Source: Poecilobothrus nobilitatus (lineage: Eukaryota > Arthropoda > Insecta > Diptera > Dolichopodidae). Taken from it: DNA of 64,000 bases. The stretch is taken from the NCBI GenBank assembly GCA_947095535.1, contig OX352773.1:259493590-259557589 (forward strand), written 5' to 3'. Positions 11,410 to 22,786 of this stretch are shown here, piece after piece; the first letter of the stretch is position 1, and each line of letters opens with the position of its first letter. The position numbers and the translations under genes were made by a program. Under the pieces are notes generated by a model, which was not told the origin of the DNA, made no database searches, and saw nothing but the letters and a program-made list of their open reading frames with translations.

Positions 11410-12191
11410 TTAATTAAAAACACAATAACAGGCCATCTCCTGAATTTTCTTTTGGTTAACAATGGTTGAATAAGGTTTTTTATAAGCTTCTATACTCCCT
11501 TTGTTTTCCAAATGATTAGTATATTGTAAAAGTACGTACTTACCTTTTTGTGAAATATGTGACACTTTCGTATTTGTATTGTATTGACACGGCCGATTCT
11601 TAACTTGCACAAACTCAGATGGTATCGATCGACGTTTTATTTTCTTAATTGTATCAATCATTGTCAACGGTTTTTGTAAAACTTTTAACAATAGCGCATT
11701 AGAAATAAAAAAGTTATTACATGTTTAGTTATGCTTTACTTAAGCTCAAAACAACGCGCATATCTTGATTGTTTTCTGCTACTTTACCATAGTTCTTGTC
11801 AGTATAGGGTGGAATGTTTCAAACATAATTATAGTTCTGTGTAATAATAAATAGCTAGCCAGTTTTTCACAAATCATATTTCGCTGGTTGGTTTGGCATA
11901 TACTTGTCGAATGGATACCTATCTCTTAATGATACAAGTTGTTAATCGTATAGTAATATGTTCATGTGAATTGAAAACTTTTAGCTATATTTCAACCCAC
12001 TTATCCCATAATTGTCTTACAGCAACAAATTTATCTACATCTCTACATAAATTATTTTTGATATTGTTTAGAAAAATAAAATATAATAAAACAATATGAA
12101 TTTTGAAAATTTCAGATGATAATTTATTAAACTTGTAGATAGAATCACTATTGAACCTAATATCGATAAAAAATGTACATAATATCAACAT
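11410..12191 (-). pseudogene. piggyBac-family transposase (fossil)
   Basis: PiggyBac transposases cut and paste DNA at TTAA using a DDE/D core. On the minus strand, in order: CRDVDKFVAVRQLWDKWVEI (12046-11985), the block before the conserved acidic motif; a disrupted ITI-QLVS region near 11930-11960, where an extra base and a stop fall at the usual TIDEQLV site; RYPFDKYMPNQPAKYD (about 11920-11870), equal to the conserved RG-FRQYMP-KPAKYG block; and an open stretch from 11691 with LTMIDTIKKIKRRSIPSEF, VSHISQKGKYVLLQYTNH and KKPYSTIVNQKK, matching the LTLVGTIRKNK, KKGKYVLL and DYN-TKGGVD region. Intact members are around 550-600 residues; only about 250 codons remain. No TTAA-flanked ends were found. 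A good-looking splice donor (AAAAAG/GTAAGTACGT) near 11545-11560 is coincidental. Confidence 0.8.
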
Positions 12192-13234
12192 ATGACAAAA
12201 GTTAATTAATTTATTTTTATTATTAACAAATTAAATTTTAATAATCAAAATTAACAAAACATAAAATTCGTTTAAAGATTTTATAGAATACCCACTTCCA
12301 CAAGGCTATATAAAGTATTTTAAATGAATTAAATTAAAATATAAATATTAGTTTTTGTTGCTTCATATTGAATTATGTATATATTAGATAAACATAACCA
12401 AAAAATTATATCCCTAATTCCGATATATATATTATTTTAAGTTTTTTATTTTTATTATAGACTTTTAAATCAAAAAACTTTAAAATGTTGATTTTTAATC
12501 TTAATTCTATTTGACAAAATTTAAAAATATGTGCTATTGAAACACGTTCTTATAGAAATTATTTTCTCATTCAAGCAATTTGTCCTTTTATTCTATCAAA
12601 ATCCTTCCATTTCTGTAGCCTTATACATTTAAATTCATTTTTTCTTATTAAATACTTTAACAATTCCTGCCAAATTTCACAAAATTTGAAAATAAATCTC
12701 CCAAAACTTAATGCCACTGCCATTTTAATTGAATCGAACTGAAAAATATGAAATATATCGATATTACCAACATATATCGAAATTATACGTACATTTACCT
12801 TGCTGATTAATTTTCATCTATAATAGAAAAGAAAATTATTTTATACTTTTGAGTTAATTTAACCAAAAATTAACGCTTTAAAAATTTTTAATTAAATATA
12901 TTTTTATTATTATAATAAAATCTTATTATTTTGTCTAAAAAAACGAAAATTTTAAAATCTTTACATCTTATGTATTTGGAAAAATATAATATTACTTATT
13001 ATGTATTTCAAAAAATAATTTTTTTCTTACAATTTTTCGGTCTTAAAAAGCTAGATTTTAAAAAACCATATTTACAAAAAAATGGGATTTTAAAACAGTG
13101 AAATTTTAAAAAGGCGATATTATAAGTGAGAATAAAAATTTCGAAATTTCGTACCGAACTCTTAGAGTCTACCATATTTTTAAATTATTTCCTTTTAAAT
13201 TAAACTTTGTTATATAAAGAAAACTAACAATAAA
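12192..13234. other. A/T-rich DNA, weak word array
   Basis: No coding content. 13030-13150 has loosely repeated words (ATTTTAAAA-GG-GAT, CCATATTTACAAAAAAATGG) like the foldback arms at 51835, but without a clear inverted partner. Confidence 0.5.
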
Positions 13235-13810
13235 TTATATAAAAAGCCAAAAGACTGCTAAAATTATCTAAAAACTAAAAAGAAACCGTTAACACACGTA
13301 AAAATATATTATTGAAGTTTTAATTTTTATGTCTTGCCGAAGAAAATTTTGTACAGTGTCTAAAAATAGCAAATTTTCAATTAAGCCCTAATAACTCTTA
13401 AACAGGAGATGATACAAAAAAATTTTCTGAGGAAACTTATACTAATTCTAAAAGTTCTTTCCTCAAAATTTCAAGTTCCTATCTAAAAGCGTGGCGGGGT
13501 TATAAAAAAAGAATTATCATGAAAAATTTCGTTTTCAGATAACGGTAAATTTCAATACTAAATACGTGTATGATTTTTATATTGATTTGCAAAGCTAAAA
13601 AAAATTTGTGTTGAATGGCGTTTTCAGAATGAATATACGTTAAGCAGAGCATGAGATATACGCATTTAAAAATAGGGCTTTTCCAAAGATTAAGGAACTG
13701 TAGCTCGTTAATAGATGGGGCTACATAGAATATGTATATATGATCGAAGATTTGTCTATATATAATTATGAAAAATTAAAAAATTATAAAATGATCTGTA
13801 AAATTTTTTT
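13235..13810 (+). repeat. Family X dispersed repeat
   Basis: It shares block order with 62936-63510 and, inverted, with 17040-17705 and 46385-46955: TATTGAAGTTTTAATTTTT, GATACAAAAAAATTTTCTGA, AGATAACGGTAAATTTCAAT, GGCGTTTTCAGAATGAA, AGGAACTGTAGCTCGTTAAT. No coding frame. Boundaries are approximate. Confidence 0.65.
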
Positions 13811-14445
13811 TTCAATGCACTGTTTTTTACGCCTATTATAATACGCTAATCACTTTCATATCATTTATTAGTAAAATGTATTATGTATATTAACTATACA
13901 TATATATGTTAACAAAAAGACGACATGTTCTTTAACTCAATTTAACTGTCAAGATAAAAACTTTTCATAAACAAATAAATAGATTGCAAAAGTATGAAAT
14001 TACATACTTAAGATAAGATTTTAATTGTATCTTTTATTGTAAATGTTTTTTTTTTTTTTAATTAATTCATTAATTTTTTACCGCATTGATTAAAAATATA
14101 CATTAAATTAAAAAAAAAAATAAATAAACAGATAAGTACATACATACATATGATTATTAAAAATTAATAATCAATTAAAGAGGAAAAAATTGTTAAAATT
14201 TTCTTTACTTAATACAACAACAAGTTGATATCAGTAAGTAATAAATAAATGACTTTGGATTAATATTCTAGAATAACTAAAATTAATTTTACAGACATTT
14301 TAATCAAAAAATTTAGAAATTTCGAAAGATTGTTTATTAAATCTTAATTAAAAAAGAAAAACATGATTAAAGATTTTGAGCATTAAATTTCATTCCTTTT
14401 ATAAAATGTATTTTATTCGTTTGTAAGTATATGATGATCTGGATG
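13811..14445. other. A/T-rich DNA, nothing assignable
   Basis: Poly-A/T and TACATA-type simple sequence only. Confidence 0.6.
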
Positions 14446-15271
14446 CAGTGACAGAAAGCACGTGGAAATTACGCCCGCGGACGTTAATTCTTTTTTTGAA
14501 TTGGAATTAAAGCCCATAATTAAAAGGAATTAAAATCCGCTGGCTTTAATTCCTTATGATTTGGAATTAAGACCCCCACTATGTTTTGTTATTGAAAGAA
14601 GAGAGTAATAGAATATGTAGAGCATACGCTTTAGGAGAGGTTTTAGAGTTTTGGATACAAATTGGTATCCCCTTTTTCCAGAATATTTACTAATATGTAT
14701 ATGTACGAGATTCTAAATTGGGAGGGATTTTAGAGTTGGTGACAAAATCAGGGTTATATACTTTTTCCAAAATATGTATATAAGTAATAGAGATTTTGGT
14801 AGGGTTTTAAGAATTGAATTCAAATTCAGAATTTTACGCCTTTTATAGAATATTTCAATATATGCATTTGTGAGTTTTGAATTAAGAGGATTATATACAT
14901 ATTCTGGAAAAAACGTATAACCCTGATTTTGTTTCCAACTCTTAAATCTCTCCTAATTCAGAAACTGGCATATATGCATATATCTAAATATTCTGTAAAA
15001 GGCATATAATCCTGATGTTGAATTCAATTCTAAAATCTCTTCAGAAATCCCTGAGACCTTAACAATAAGATAAAAGTCCCATGGAATTTCTGGCTAATTG
15101 AAGTGAGTCAAAAGTCCCAATGGAACTTCTGACATGTCACCAAATAAAATCCAGTCAAATGAAATACAGACTTATGATGGTAACCTTTGTGTTACTCAGT
15201 GAGCGGCGTTAATTCGAAAAGTTTTGGTATAAAAGCACGCGGGCTTTATTTCCTCGGGCGTTCTGACACTG
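14446..15271. mobile_element. GC-ended inverted-repeat element with foldback interior
   Basis: The left end CAGTGACAGAAAGCACGTGG continues into ATTACGCCCGCG. On the minus strand the right end CAGTGTCAGAACGCCCGAGG continues into AAATAAAGCCCGCG. The ends are clearly GC-rich for this window. Next inside come arms of GGAATTAAAGCCC and AAAAGTCCC-ATGGAA words, then family F units in opposing orientation (14700-14830 against 14910-15040). CAGTG ends suggest hAT-like or similar, but I see no matching target duplication, so the superfamily is open. No coding remnant. Confidence 0.6.
14680..15055. repeat. Family F core units arranged as an inverted repeat
   Basis: The plus-strand unit GGGATTTTAGAGTTGGTGAC followed by AAAATCAGGG is mirrored by CCCTGATTTTGTTTCCAACT followed by CTTAAATCTC. 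Flanking TATATGTATATG spacers are also mirrored, giving a potential hairpin of more than 300 bases. Confidence 0.65.
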
Positions 15272-17039
15272 TACCGATAATCTGCTCTTGTAGTAGATAA
15301 CTAGGGTGGAGAAAAAGAAATCATTTTTCAAAATATACTCAATATTAAGTGTAGTATCAATACTTTAAACTCGATAGTCATCAAATACCGAGACCAAAGT
15401 ACTAATATACTAAAATTGAGTCTACGAGTCCAAAATTGAATGATACCAAACCTCATCACTTTTAACACCACACTTGTCATAGTTTTGTCATTTTTATTCC
15501 CTATTAAGTGACGTGACTATAACCTTAAAACATCATTTGAAATTTATATTTGAGGTTATATTCAAATTCTAATAAATTAAATAAGAATTACTTATATTAA
15601 AAACAAATATTATTTTTAATTATATAGACTTATTATGTAAAAACGCTACTGTATTTTCTAAATGAATATTTTATTGCGGTATATTAACTATATTGTTTTA
15701 TTTTAAGTCTTTGCATTATTTAATGTTCAAAGTGTAAGGGTGCAAAAAAAAAAAAAAAAACAGAAAAAAAACAAAACTTCTCAAAAATTTAATAGGTTTT
15801 TTTTTTTTATATTTAAATTTATTTTAACTTTAATTGACTTTTAAAATTATTTAAATATTTATGTAAATTGTTTTCATAAAAATTATTTTCTACGTAATTT
15901 AAAACACGTTTTTTTTTTTTGTTATTTGCAATTATTATTTAATATTTTAATAAAAAAGAAATAAAAAAATGATTATTTTTGTTCTAATGACGAAAAAAAA
16001 AAATGATTAATTCATTCATTAAATGATTAAGTTTGTGCGGCATTTGATATTTTTTAGATTGAAAAAATTTTTAGTAGAACAGGATTTTATCAACTCATAT
16101 GATAACCATTTGAATAAAGATTTAAAGATTTTGTTTTTATTAAGATCTATCTATCTAGTATGTTTCAACAAACTTCCATTGCTCTATCTCAAACAGTATA
16201 CAAAATTTAGAAATTGGACAAACTAACTATGGACAGAGTGTGGACTTGCAATGAAATTGTTTGAAAATATAATCAGCTGTATCTAGTATAGAAGTAGATT
16301 TCAATTTATATTTTTATATAAAATTTTTGAATTTAGTTGTGTTTTAAACCAATTTTGATTAATAAGATTGGATCCTCTTAAAACAAATCCCTTACAAACA
16401 ACCAAGTAATTCACACATTAGTGAAACTAATAATTCTAGAAACTGAAGCATAGTCAAATATGAATTATGAATAATTTAATGGATACTATTTGCTCTTATG
16501 TATACGAGTCGAGAGGGAAAACAACAACAAATCTCATAAAATATTTTGTATTCAATATATTTTAATTTTAGTGAAGACAAGCACCATAATATATATATTA
16601 ATTTTCTTATTATTCTAGATATTCAATATTTTAATAATTTAACACTGTGCATAAATTATAATCTGTGTTTTTTCCTTCTGATCTGATCTGCAACAATATG
16701 AAATTATCTGAACTACATATGAAGTTCGTATCTGATGTCTTTATTTGATTTGCCTTTAATGGCAAACATAATTTCTTGTTTACTCAAAAAAAAAAAATTT
16801 CTGGAAATTGTATGATTTATATTTTATAAGATCATAAAACACAAAAATTATAAGATTTCAACTTAAAATTTTGGGCTATCTCAAAAAGTAGTACATTTTG
16901 ACATCAGAAATTTCTAAATTTGCTCATTAACTATAGGTACTCAATTTGTGTATTCATACCATTACAATCTATTGTTTTTCGAATATTTAGACATAACTGT
17001 CATTTTATACAAATTGGTAAGTTTCTAAGAATTGTAATT
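15272..17039. other. A/T-rich DNA with minor low-copy sequence
   Basis: 15310-15480 contains AGTATCAATACTTTAAACTC and related TAGTA-rich words that loosely recall 21240-21370. 16200-16560 and 16670-16760 are of moderate complexity but have no open frame, tRNA box or repeat partner that I could establish. Confidence 0.5.
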
Positions 17040-17705
17040 GTAATAAATAGTGACAGTTTTTGAAAAATTTGCCTATTAGTTTCACTCTGTCCATTTGTCC
17101 GTTCGTCTGTTTACAAAACTTCTATACGGTTAAAGATGGTGTAATGAAATCTTAACCATGGATAGATCGCATGAAAAAATTAATGTTGCAGAACAACTTT
17201 TCCATGCAACCATTATAGAGCTACAGCTTCTGAAACTATGAAAAAGCCCTATTTTTAAATGTGTATATCTCAAGTTCTATGCTTAACATTTTTTCAATTT
17301 TAAAATGCCAAATGACAGGACAATTTTTTTAGCTTTATAAATCAATGTCAAATTTCGACAATGTTTTACTTACTATTCAAATTTATCGTTATATGAAGAC
17401 AATATTTTGCAAGATTTTTCTTCCTTCATAACTTCCGGTACCGTTTAAGTTGGAATCGTAAAATTTTGAGGGAAGAATGATATTTTTAAATTAATATAAA
17501 TTATCTGTCATTTTTTTTGTATCATACCCTGTTTTAGGGCTAGTAGGGCTCAAAAATTTAAATTTTGCTATTTTTAAACACCTATAACTTAGAAACCTGT
17601 AAAAAAAATTTCCAAAACAAAATGCAAAAAATTAAAGCCTCAACATTATAATTTTACATATTGTGGTAATGGTTTTTCTTAATTATGCAGGGTTCACTTA
17701 AAATT
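17040..17705 (-). repeat. Family X dispersed repeat
   Basis: It begins with the diagnostic end AGTTTCACTCTGTCCATTTG followed by TCCGTTCGTCTGTTTACAAA. It continues through ATTATAGAGCTACAGCTTCT and a TCATTTTTTTTGTATCATAC block, and closes near TCTTAATTATGCAGGGTTCA, matching the far end CCTGTATAATTAAGA of the copy at 62936. This is the best-preserved copy of both ends. Confidence 0.7.
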
Positions 17706-18060
17706 GAAGTTGTGTTTCTTTATTTTTCACATTTTTTCCTATTTTATAAAATTAAAAGAAAAAAAATTGCAAATTTTGGCGAAAGTCACAGTTTTCTAAA
17801 CTGTTTGCGTTGCCGTGAAATTGTGAGTCTATAAAAACCGTCCGTTTCGTTGTTTTTCTGCGTTGTTTTTTTTCTTTTTAAATTTTATTTAATTTTGATT
17901 ACAAATATCTTTGCATTATTTTACTTGTTTATGATCGATTTTTAAATATAGAAATCTAGTTTTTAATTTAGATTTCTTTTATAATGATTACTATTAAGAA
18001 TTATACGTAGTCTACTTATATTTTATTCATTTTATTGTCAGTACCCAGAAATATATACAA
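17706..18060. other. Unassigned sequence
   Basis: 17760-17860 is more complex (GGCGAAAGTCACAGTTTTC, TTGCGTTGCCGTGAAATTG) but has no frame or repeat partner visible. The rest is A/T-rich. Confidence 0.5.
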
Positions 18061-18062
18061 TA

Positions 18063-18721
18063 CAGTAAGACCCACTTAAGTACTTTCCAGATAAGTACCT
18101 TTTTCGTTTTTGAAACCAGAAATATTGGCATTTTAAAATTTTCTGAGAATTGCATACAAATATACTCGCTTAAGTGCTTTTTAAGTACTCTGTTTTTTAA
18201 AGCACAATATTAAATTTTCTATTAAAATTTTACTTTTAAGTGCCTTAAGAGATATCTACTTTCTGTAAGAAAATGTCATTAGTTATGGATAAGTACCTAC
18301 CATCAGGCAGTTAAACGAATTTTAAATAAGTACCTTACTTGAAGCACTTATCCAAGTTAGGTTAAGTGCTTTGTTCGGATAAGTGCTCAAAATTGCTAAC
18401 GTTTTTGTAAGAGCATTTAAGTGGGTTTTACCACAGACTAAATAAACTATACAGACGATCAGTTTCATATAAAAATTTTTAGTATTTTTTTCGAGCCAGA
18501 CTAAGCAGTTTATGGAGCTAGACTAAGTATTTTACAATATTTAAATTACAAAAATAAAAAATACAAAAGAATATTCTATAAATTTTTGTTTTTGCTATTT
18601 TAAATATCTAAAATACTTAGTCTGGCTCCAAAAAAATTTTCCTGCTGGCTCCTAAAAAAGACTTAAAATTTTTATATGAAACTGTTCGTCTGTATAATAT
18701 ATTTAATCTGTGGTTTTACTG
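18063..18721. mobile_element. pogo-type MITE (outer element of a nested pair)
   Basis: The left terminus is CAGTAAGACCCACTTAAGT. The right terminus on the minus strand starts CAGTAAAACC at 18721 and resumes CCACTTAAATGC after the inner insertion. TA flanks both ends (18061-18062, 18722-18723). The inside repeats AAGTACTTT/AAGTGCTTT words echoing the ends. Without the inner element it would be about 370 bp. No coding sequence; the Tc1/mariner (pogo-like) class is inferred from the TA target and the CAGTA-AACC ends. Confidence 0.75.
18432..18711. mobile_element. Foldback MITE inserted in the outer MITE, 8-bp target duplication
   Basis: The 8 bases GGTTTTAC occur at 18424-18431 and again at 18712-18719. 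The sequence between is one long hairpin: left arm CACAGACTAAATAAACTATA then CAGACGATCAGTTTC, right arm (minus strand) ACAGATTAAATATATTATAC then AGACGAACAGTTTC. Arms are about 100-130 bases around a short A/T centre. An 8-bp duplication fits hAT-class integration, but the terminal bases are not a textbook hAT end. Confidence 0.75.
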
Positions 18722-18723
18722 TA

Positions 18724-21240
18724 TATAGTTTATATATATATGTTATATCTTAAAGTAGATTGTAAATTCTCACAATTTTGTTTCCTTTTCAATCATCATA
18801 ATAAAATTAATTAATTGTAATTATACTATTCACTATTTTAACTACATATTTATTATATAATTCATAATTTATCAAAAGTAATAATTTCTAACATTTGGAT
18901 TCAAATATGAAATAATTCATAAAAAAAAAAAAAAAAAAATTCTTGAATATAAAAGTGTTCATTAAGTACATTCTTCATAAAATAAATACTTAATTGAGTT
19001 TACAGTACTTTTAATAATTATAAGATACCTATTTAAAATTTTTATTTTTTTAGCTTAATTTTTAATTTTATTCAAAAGTTGAACAAATTTAGGAAATTTG
19101 AGAGAATTATAAATTAAAAAAATTAATATGTTAAACATTTAAAAGAATATTTTTTTTAAATATTGTTGAATTTTTTCTTAATCTGGAATTTAAAAAGACA
19201 TGCAAATTTTGTATCATATTTGACTTTTTTTTTACATGTTGACGCATATAATATGCACCTAATTTAAAGCTTTTTGAGTTTAATTTAATGATAGAAAAGG
19301 AGAAAATCATTTCCCTATCATATCCTCCTTTGAAAAGATTCGTCCCTCAAAAAACTTACAACAAAAGCTGGGACAAGGATTAAGTTATACTACATATAGT
19401 TATGTGAAGATATAAGTAATTCGTTCTATGATTTTTATTCTTCGAAAATCATATAATTTTAATTTTTTTGTTTATTAAAAATTTTTTGTTTACCTATATA
19501 TATACACTTTTATAAGAACAGTATAGAACATCCCGTAAGCCATTTATTATTTATATTTAACTAAGTGTCAACTTTTGGATTATTTGTTTCATAAAGTGGT
19601 TGATTACTTGACTGTAGCTATGTTGTACAAGGCTATGAAACATAAATATTTTTTCTTTGTATGACATCTATTATCTTTTACTAGAATTATACCCAATTTA
19701 CTGGATATACAGCACTAATAATCATTACAAAATTTTAGAAATTACGAAGAGTAACAAAAAGTAAATAAATAACTAAATACCTACCAAATTTAATTTGTTT
19801 ACAAAAGAAAAAAAAATTGTTTTTACAGTAAAGAAGTACAGGAACTTAAGTTTTTTATTATTATTTTTTTTTTGTCTATAACTACTTATCTTTTAATAGT
19901 GACATGGTACTGTACCATATTTAATCACCCACTGGCATATGTTCTTTTAAAAGTACTTGACATTTAAATAATAACAACAATAATAATAAAAAAAAAAAAT
20001 CTATACTAATTGAAAATAAAAAACAGTTGTTGTGTTAAAGTTCAATGTGAAAGAAAAAAAAACAAAAATTAAAATGTAGAAAAAAATTGTTTTAATTATT
20101 TTTTAATATGATTTATGTATGCAAATCAGAAATTTGTTGATTAATTTTTTATGAGTACATTATTACATTGATGTTTATAGGTATATGTATGTAGTTAACT
20201 AAACTATAACCTTATTTTTTTTTTTTTGTTTATAAGATAAATTACTTTTAAGATATTATTTTAAAATAAATTTATATGAAATATTAGGAATATTTAAATT
20301 AAGAGAAATTTAATTTATACAAAAAAAAAATTTTTTTTTTGAAATTATTAAGAGTGAAACAATTAGTCATAATATACCAATTATAATTTTATTATGCTCA
20401 TAAATTTTATTAGGATTATAAAAGGTTTAAAATAGCGGTGGGGCATTTTTTTGAAACGAAGGTATAACTAATACGTCTTAAATCTTATAAACGTTGACTC
20501 ATCACTATAATAAATAATTTTTTTAATTTTTATAATTTAAATAATTTGTCTTGATTTTTGCATTGTTTCAATCACAACTGCTTTTCTATTTTATTTTAAG
20601 ATAGATACGTATCTATGTATGTACATATATACAAATATGTATAAAAATAAGTATACAAGTTTGTTATAAAATTTTATGTGCTCCCTTCTTTTCGAATCTG
20701 AAACATTTGTTTTTTTTTTTTTTGTTTTTAATCCTAAAAGTGCATAAATCGTAAAGGGACATTCACTTATTCGTTTTTTATTCATATTTTAAATAAACAA
20801 ATAAATTAAATTGAACCGTAAAATTGCATTAATTAATTTAAATTAATTTAATTAAATTTAAGAAATAATCAAGAATAATTGAATGATGTGAACCAAAAAC
20901 TCTTCTTCATTCAATTAATAAATTTTAGAAGAAAATTGATTCTCTATAAAAACAAAACTAATTTATATAGAATTTTTGAATTCGAAACAAAAAACTGTTT
21001 AGTCAGACATCATTTTAAATTTTTTGATTAAAATATTAAATGTAAATTTAAATTGAAAGTTAATTATCAAAACACTAAATTCAAATTTCAAATTTTGAAA
21101 CATAAAAAAAATTTGAAATTCTTTCATATTTTCGACCTTTTCGACGTAAAAAGACAACGTTTACATGCGAATTTAAAAAAAAAAAAAGTATTTTTAGTTC
21201 CCAATAGATTGCTCTGGTATCGAATACTACATTAATACTG
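18724..21240. other. A/T-rich DNA, nothing assignable
   Basis: Long homopolymer-rich stretch. 19230-19400 and 20420-20520 are slightly more complex but show no frame, box or partner. Confidence 0.6.
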
Positions 21241-21508
21241 CAAACCAAAAACTAAAGCTTAGTATACATATCATATTTATACTAAGTTAATACTACAGTA
21301 TTGATACTATAAACCTGACATACTATATGTAGTTTAAACGTAGTACTTGCAATATTATAGTATCAATACAATAATAATATGTCTGTCACGGCCATTTAAT
21401 CGGCTACAGTTATATAATAATATAAGATTATAAAATATAAATTATATATTTGTGCGGTGGCAATTATCTTACATAAAAATATTATTGATTTCTTAATTTT
21501 ATTTTACC

Positions 21509-21530
21509 GTCTAGACTCTAGAGTCTAGAC
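21509..21530. repeat. Perfect 22-bp palindrome of three TCTAGA sites
   Basis: GTCTAGACTCT is followed directly by its exact reverse complement. TCTAGA recurs every 7 bases (21510, 21517, 21524), so the palindrome is also a short tandem repeat. Confidence 0.9.
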
Positions 21531-21584
21531 TATAATTACGATATAAATTACTATTACTAGATATAACCTGACAAGAATTATGAA

Positions 21585-21648
21585 ACCAAGTCTTTTCGAT
21601 TGTACAACTGGTAACTCAATCACTACGCTATTAGTCAGATTAAAAATT
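21585..21648 (-). repeat. tRNA-like SINE head, second head type
   Basis: Minus strand: CTGACTAATAGCGTAGTG with an A-box-like TAGCGTAGTG, and a degenerate B box in TTGGTTTCATAATTC. It shares the head seen at 1768, 31195 and 43676. Confidence 0.45.
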
Positions 21649-21786
21649 ATCTACTGTAATCACTTCTTTAGTTTTAATCTTTAAAAATTACTGTTGTATT
21701 TATATTATTCTAGTTAAAGGTATATATTCTTTTTATTTTTATTTTTCGTTTTTTAATAATTTTACACTCAAATTTCAAATATCTAG

Positions 21787-21858
21787 CTATAGCTTCCTTA
21801 AAGAACTATTTGAGAAAGATTACTATAGCTTCCTTAAAAAACTATTTGATAGGGATTA
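21787..21858. repeat. 36-bp tandem duplication
   Basis: CTATAGCTTCCTTAAAGAAC begins a unit repeated once with a few changes, at 21787 and 21823. Confidence 0.85.
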
Positions 21859-21904
21859 CTATCTCAAGATTGTACTTCAATTTTAATCAACTCTAAAAAA
21901 ATCT

Positions 21905-22786
21905 AAATGAAATTTAAATTTTATTGAATTCGTTTGTTTATAAACTTAAAAAATGTAGTATATGTACATACATACATATATGATTTTTTAAACCTATAAA
22001 ACTACATTAGTTATAAATTTAAAAAATTTATATAATATACATACATACTTAGTTAGGTTAGATTAGAAGTAAACGAAAATATTTTGATTTTTCAATTTAA
22101 AATTTTGACGTTTAAATAGCAACTTAAAAACAACTACTTAGTACAAAAGTCATAAAATGGGTAGGTTCAATATGTTTTTCTACTAGTTTTGCATTCAATT
22201 TTATCTCAATGCCAACATACGATTTCAAGTTTAAACCTGATTATGATCCTTAGGGCCGTACGTTCACATACCTATAATATCAGATCGGTCTCAATAGAAT
22301 TTGAAACTTAATCTGGTTTAAACTTGAAATTCTATGTTGACATTGATCAAGTCAATTTTGTACTAGTTGTTTTTCTGTTGCTATTTAAACGTAATATTTT
22401 CATTTACTTTGAATCTAATCATCTTCTAACTTTACCTTTTTATTAATTTTAAAATATTAATAACATAGGTATATGTATGCATTTATAAATATAGTTAGGT
22501 ACTTATGCAGTAATAAATATAATTAGGTAAAAAAATTATATTTATTAGTTATAATTTTTTAAATTTATAAACTACATTACTACATTTTTTAAATTCATAC
22601 TACATTTGTTAGTATGAATTTCATACTACATTTCAAACTTCATACTATATTTTTTAAATTTATAAACCTTCGATCATGTGCATACATACAAATGTACATA
22701 TATGATCATATCATATATATATATGATATATATAATCGAAGTTATAAACAAACAAATTCAATAAAAAAATTTAAATTTTATTTACA
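21905..22786. repeat. Large imperfect foldback (hairpin) of about 880 bp
   Basis: The left arm 21905-22236 is matched by the reverse complement of 22315-22786, leaving a loop of about 78 bases. Matched anchors from the centre outward: TTTCAAGTTTAAACC; GCCAACAT/ATGTTGAC; GTTTAAATAGCAAC; GAAAATATT; ACATACATACAT with TATATGATC; GTTTGTTTATAAAC with TTTAAATTTTA at the far ends. The right arm is longer through local expansions. No frame. It may be a foldback transposon or a hairpin-RNA type locus. Confidence 0.7.

Noticed and set aside
11410..11691. A host exon with a strong splice donor (AAAAAG/GTAAGTACGT) on the minus strand
   Set aside because: The open stretch aligns in order with the piggyBac transposase C-terminal region, and the reading continues through the supposed donor into further piggyBac-like residues.
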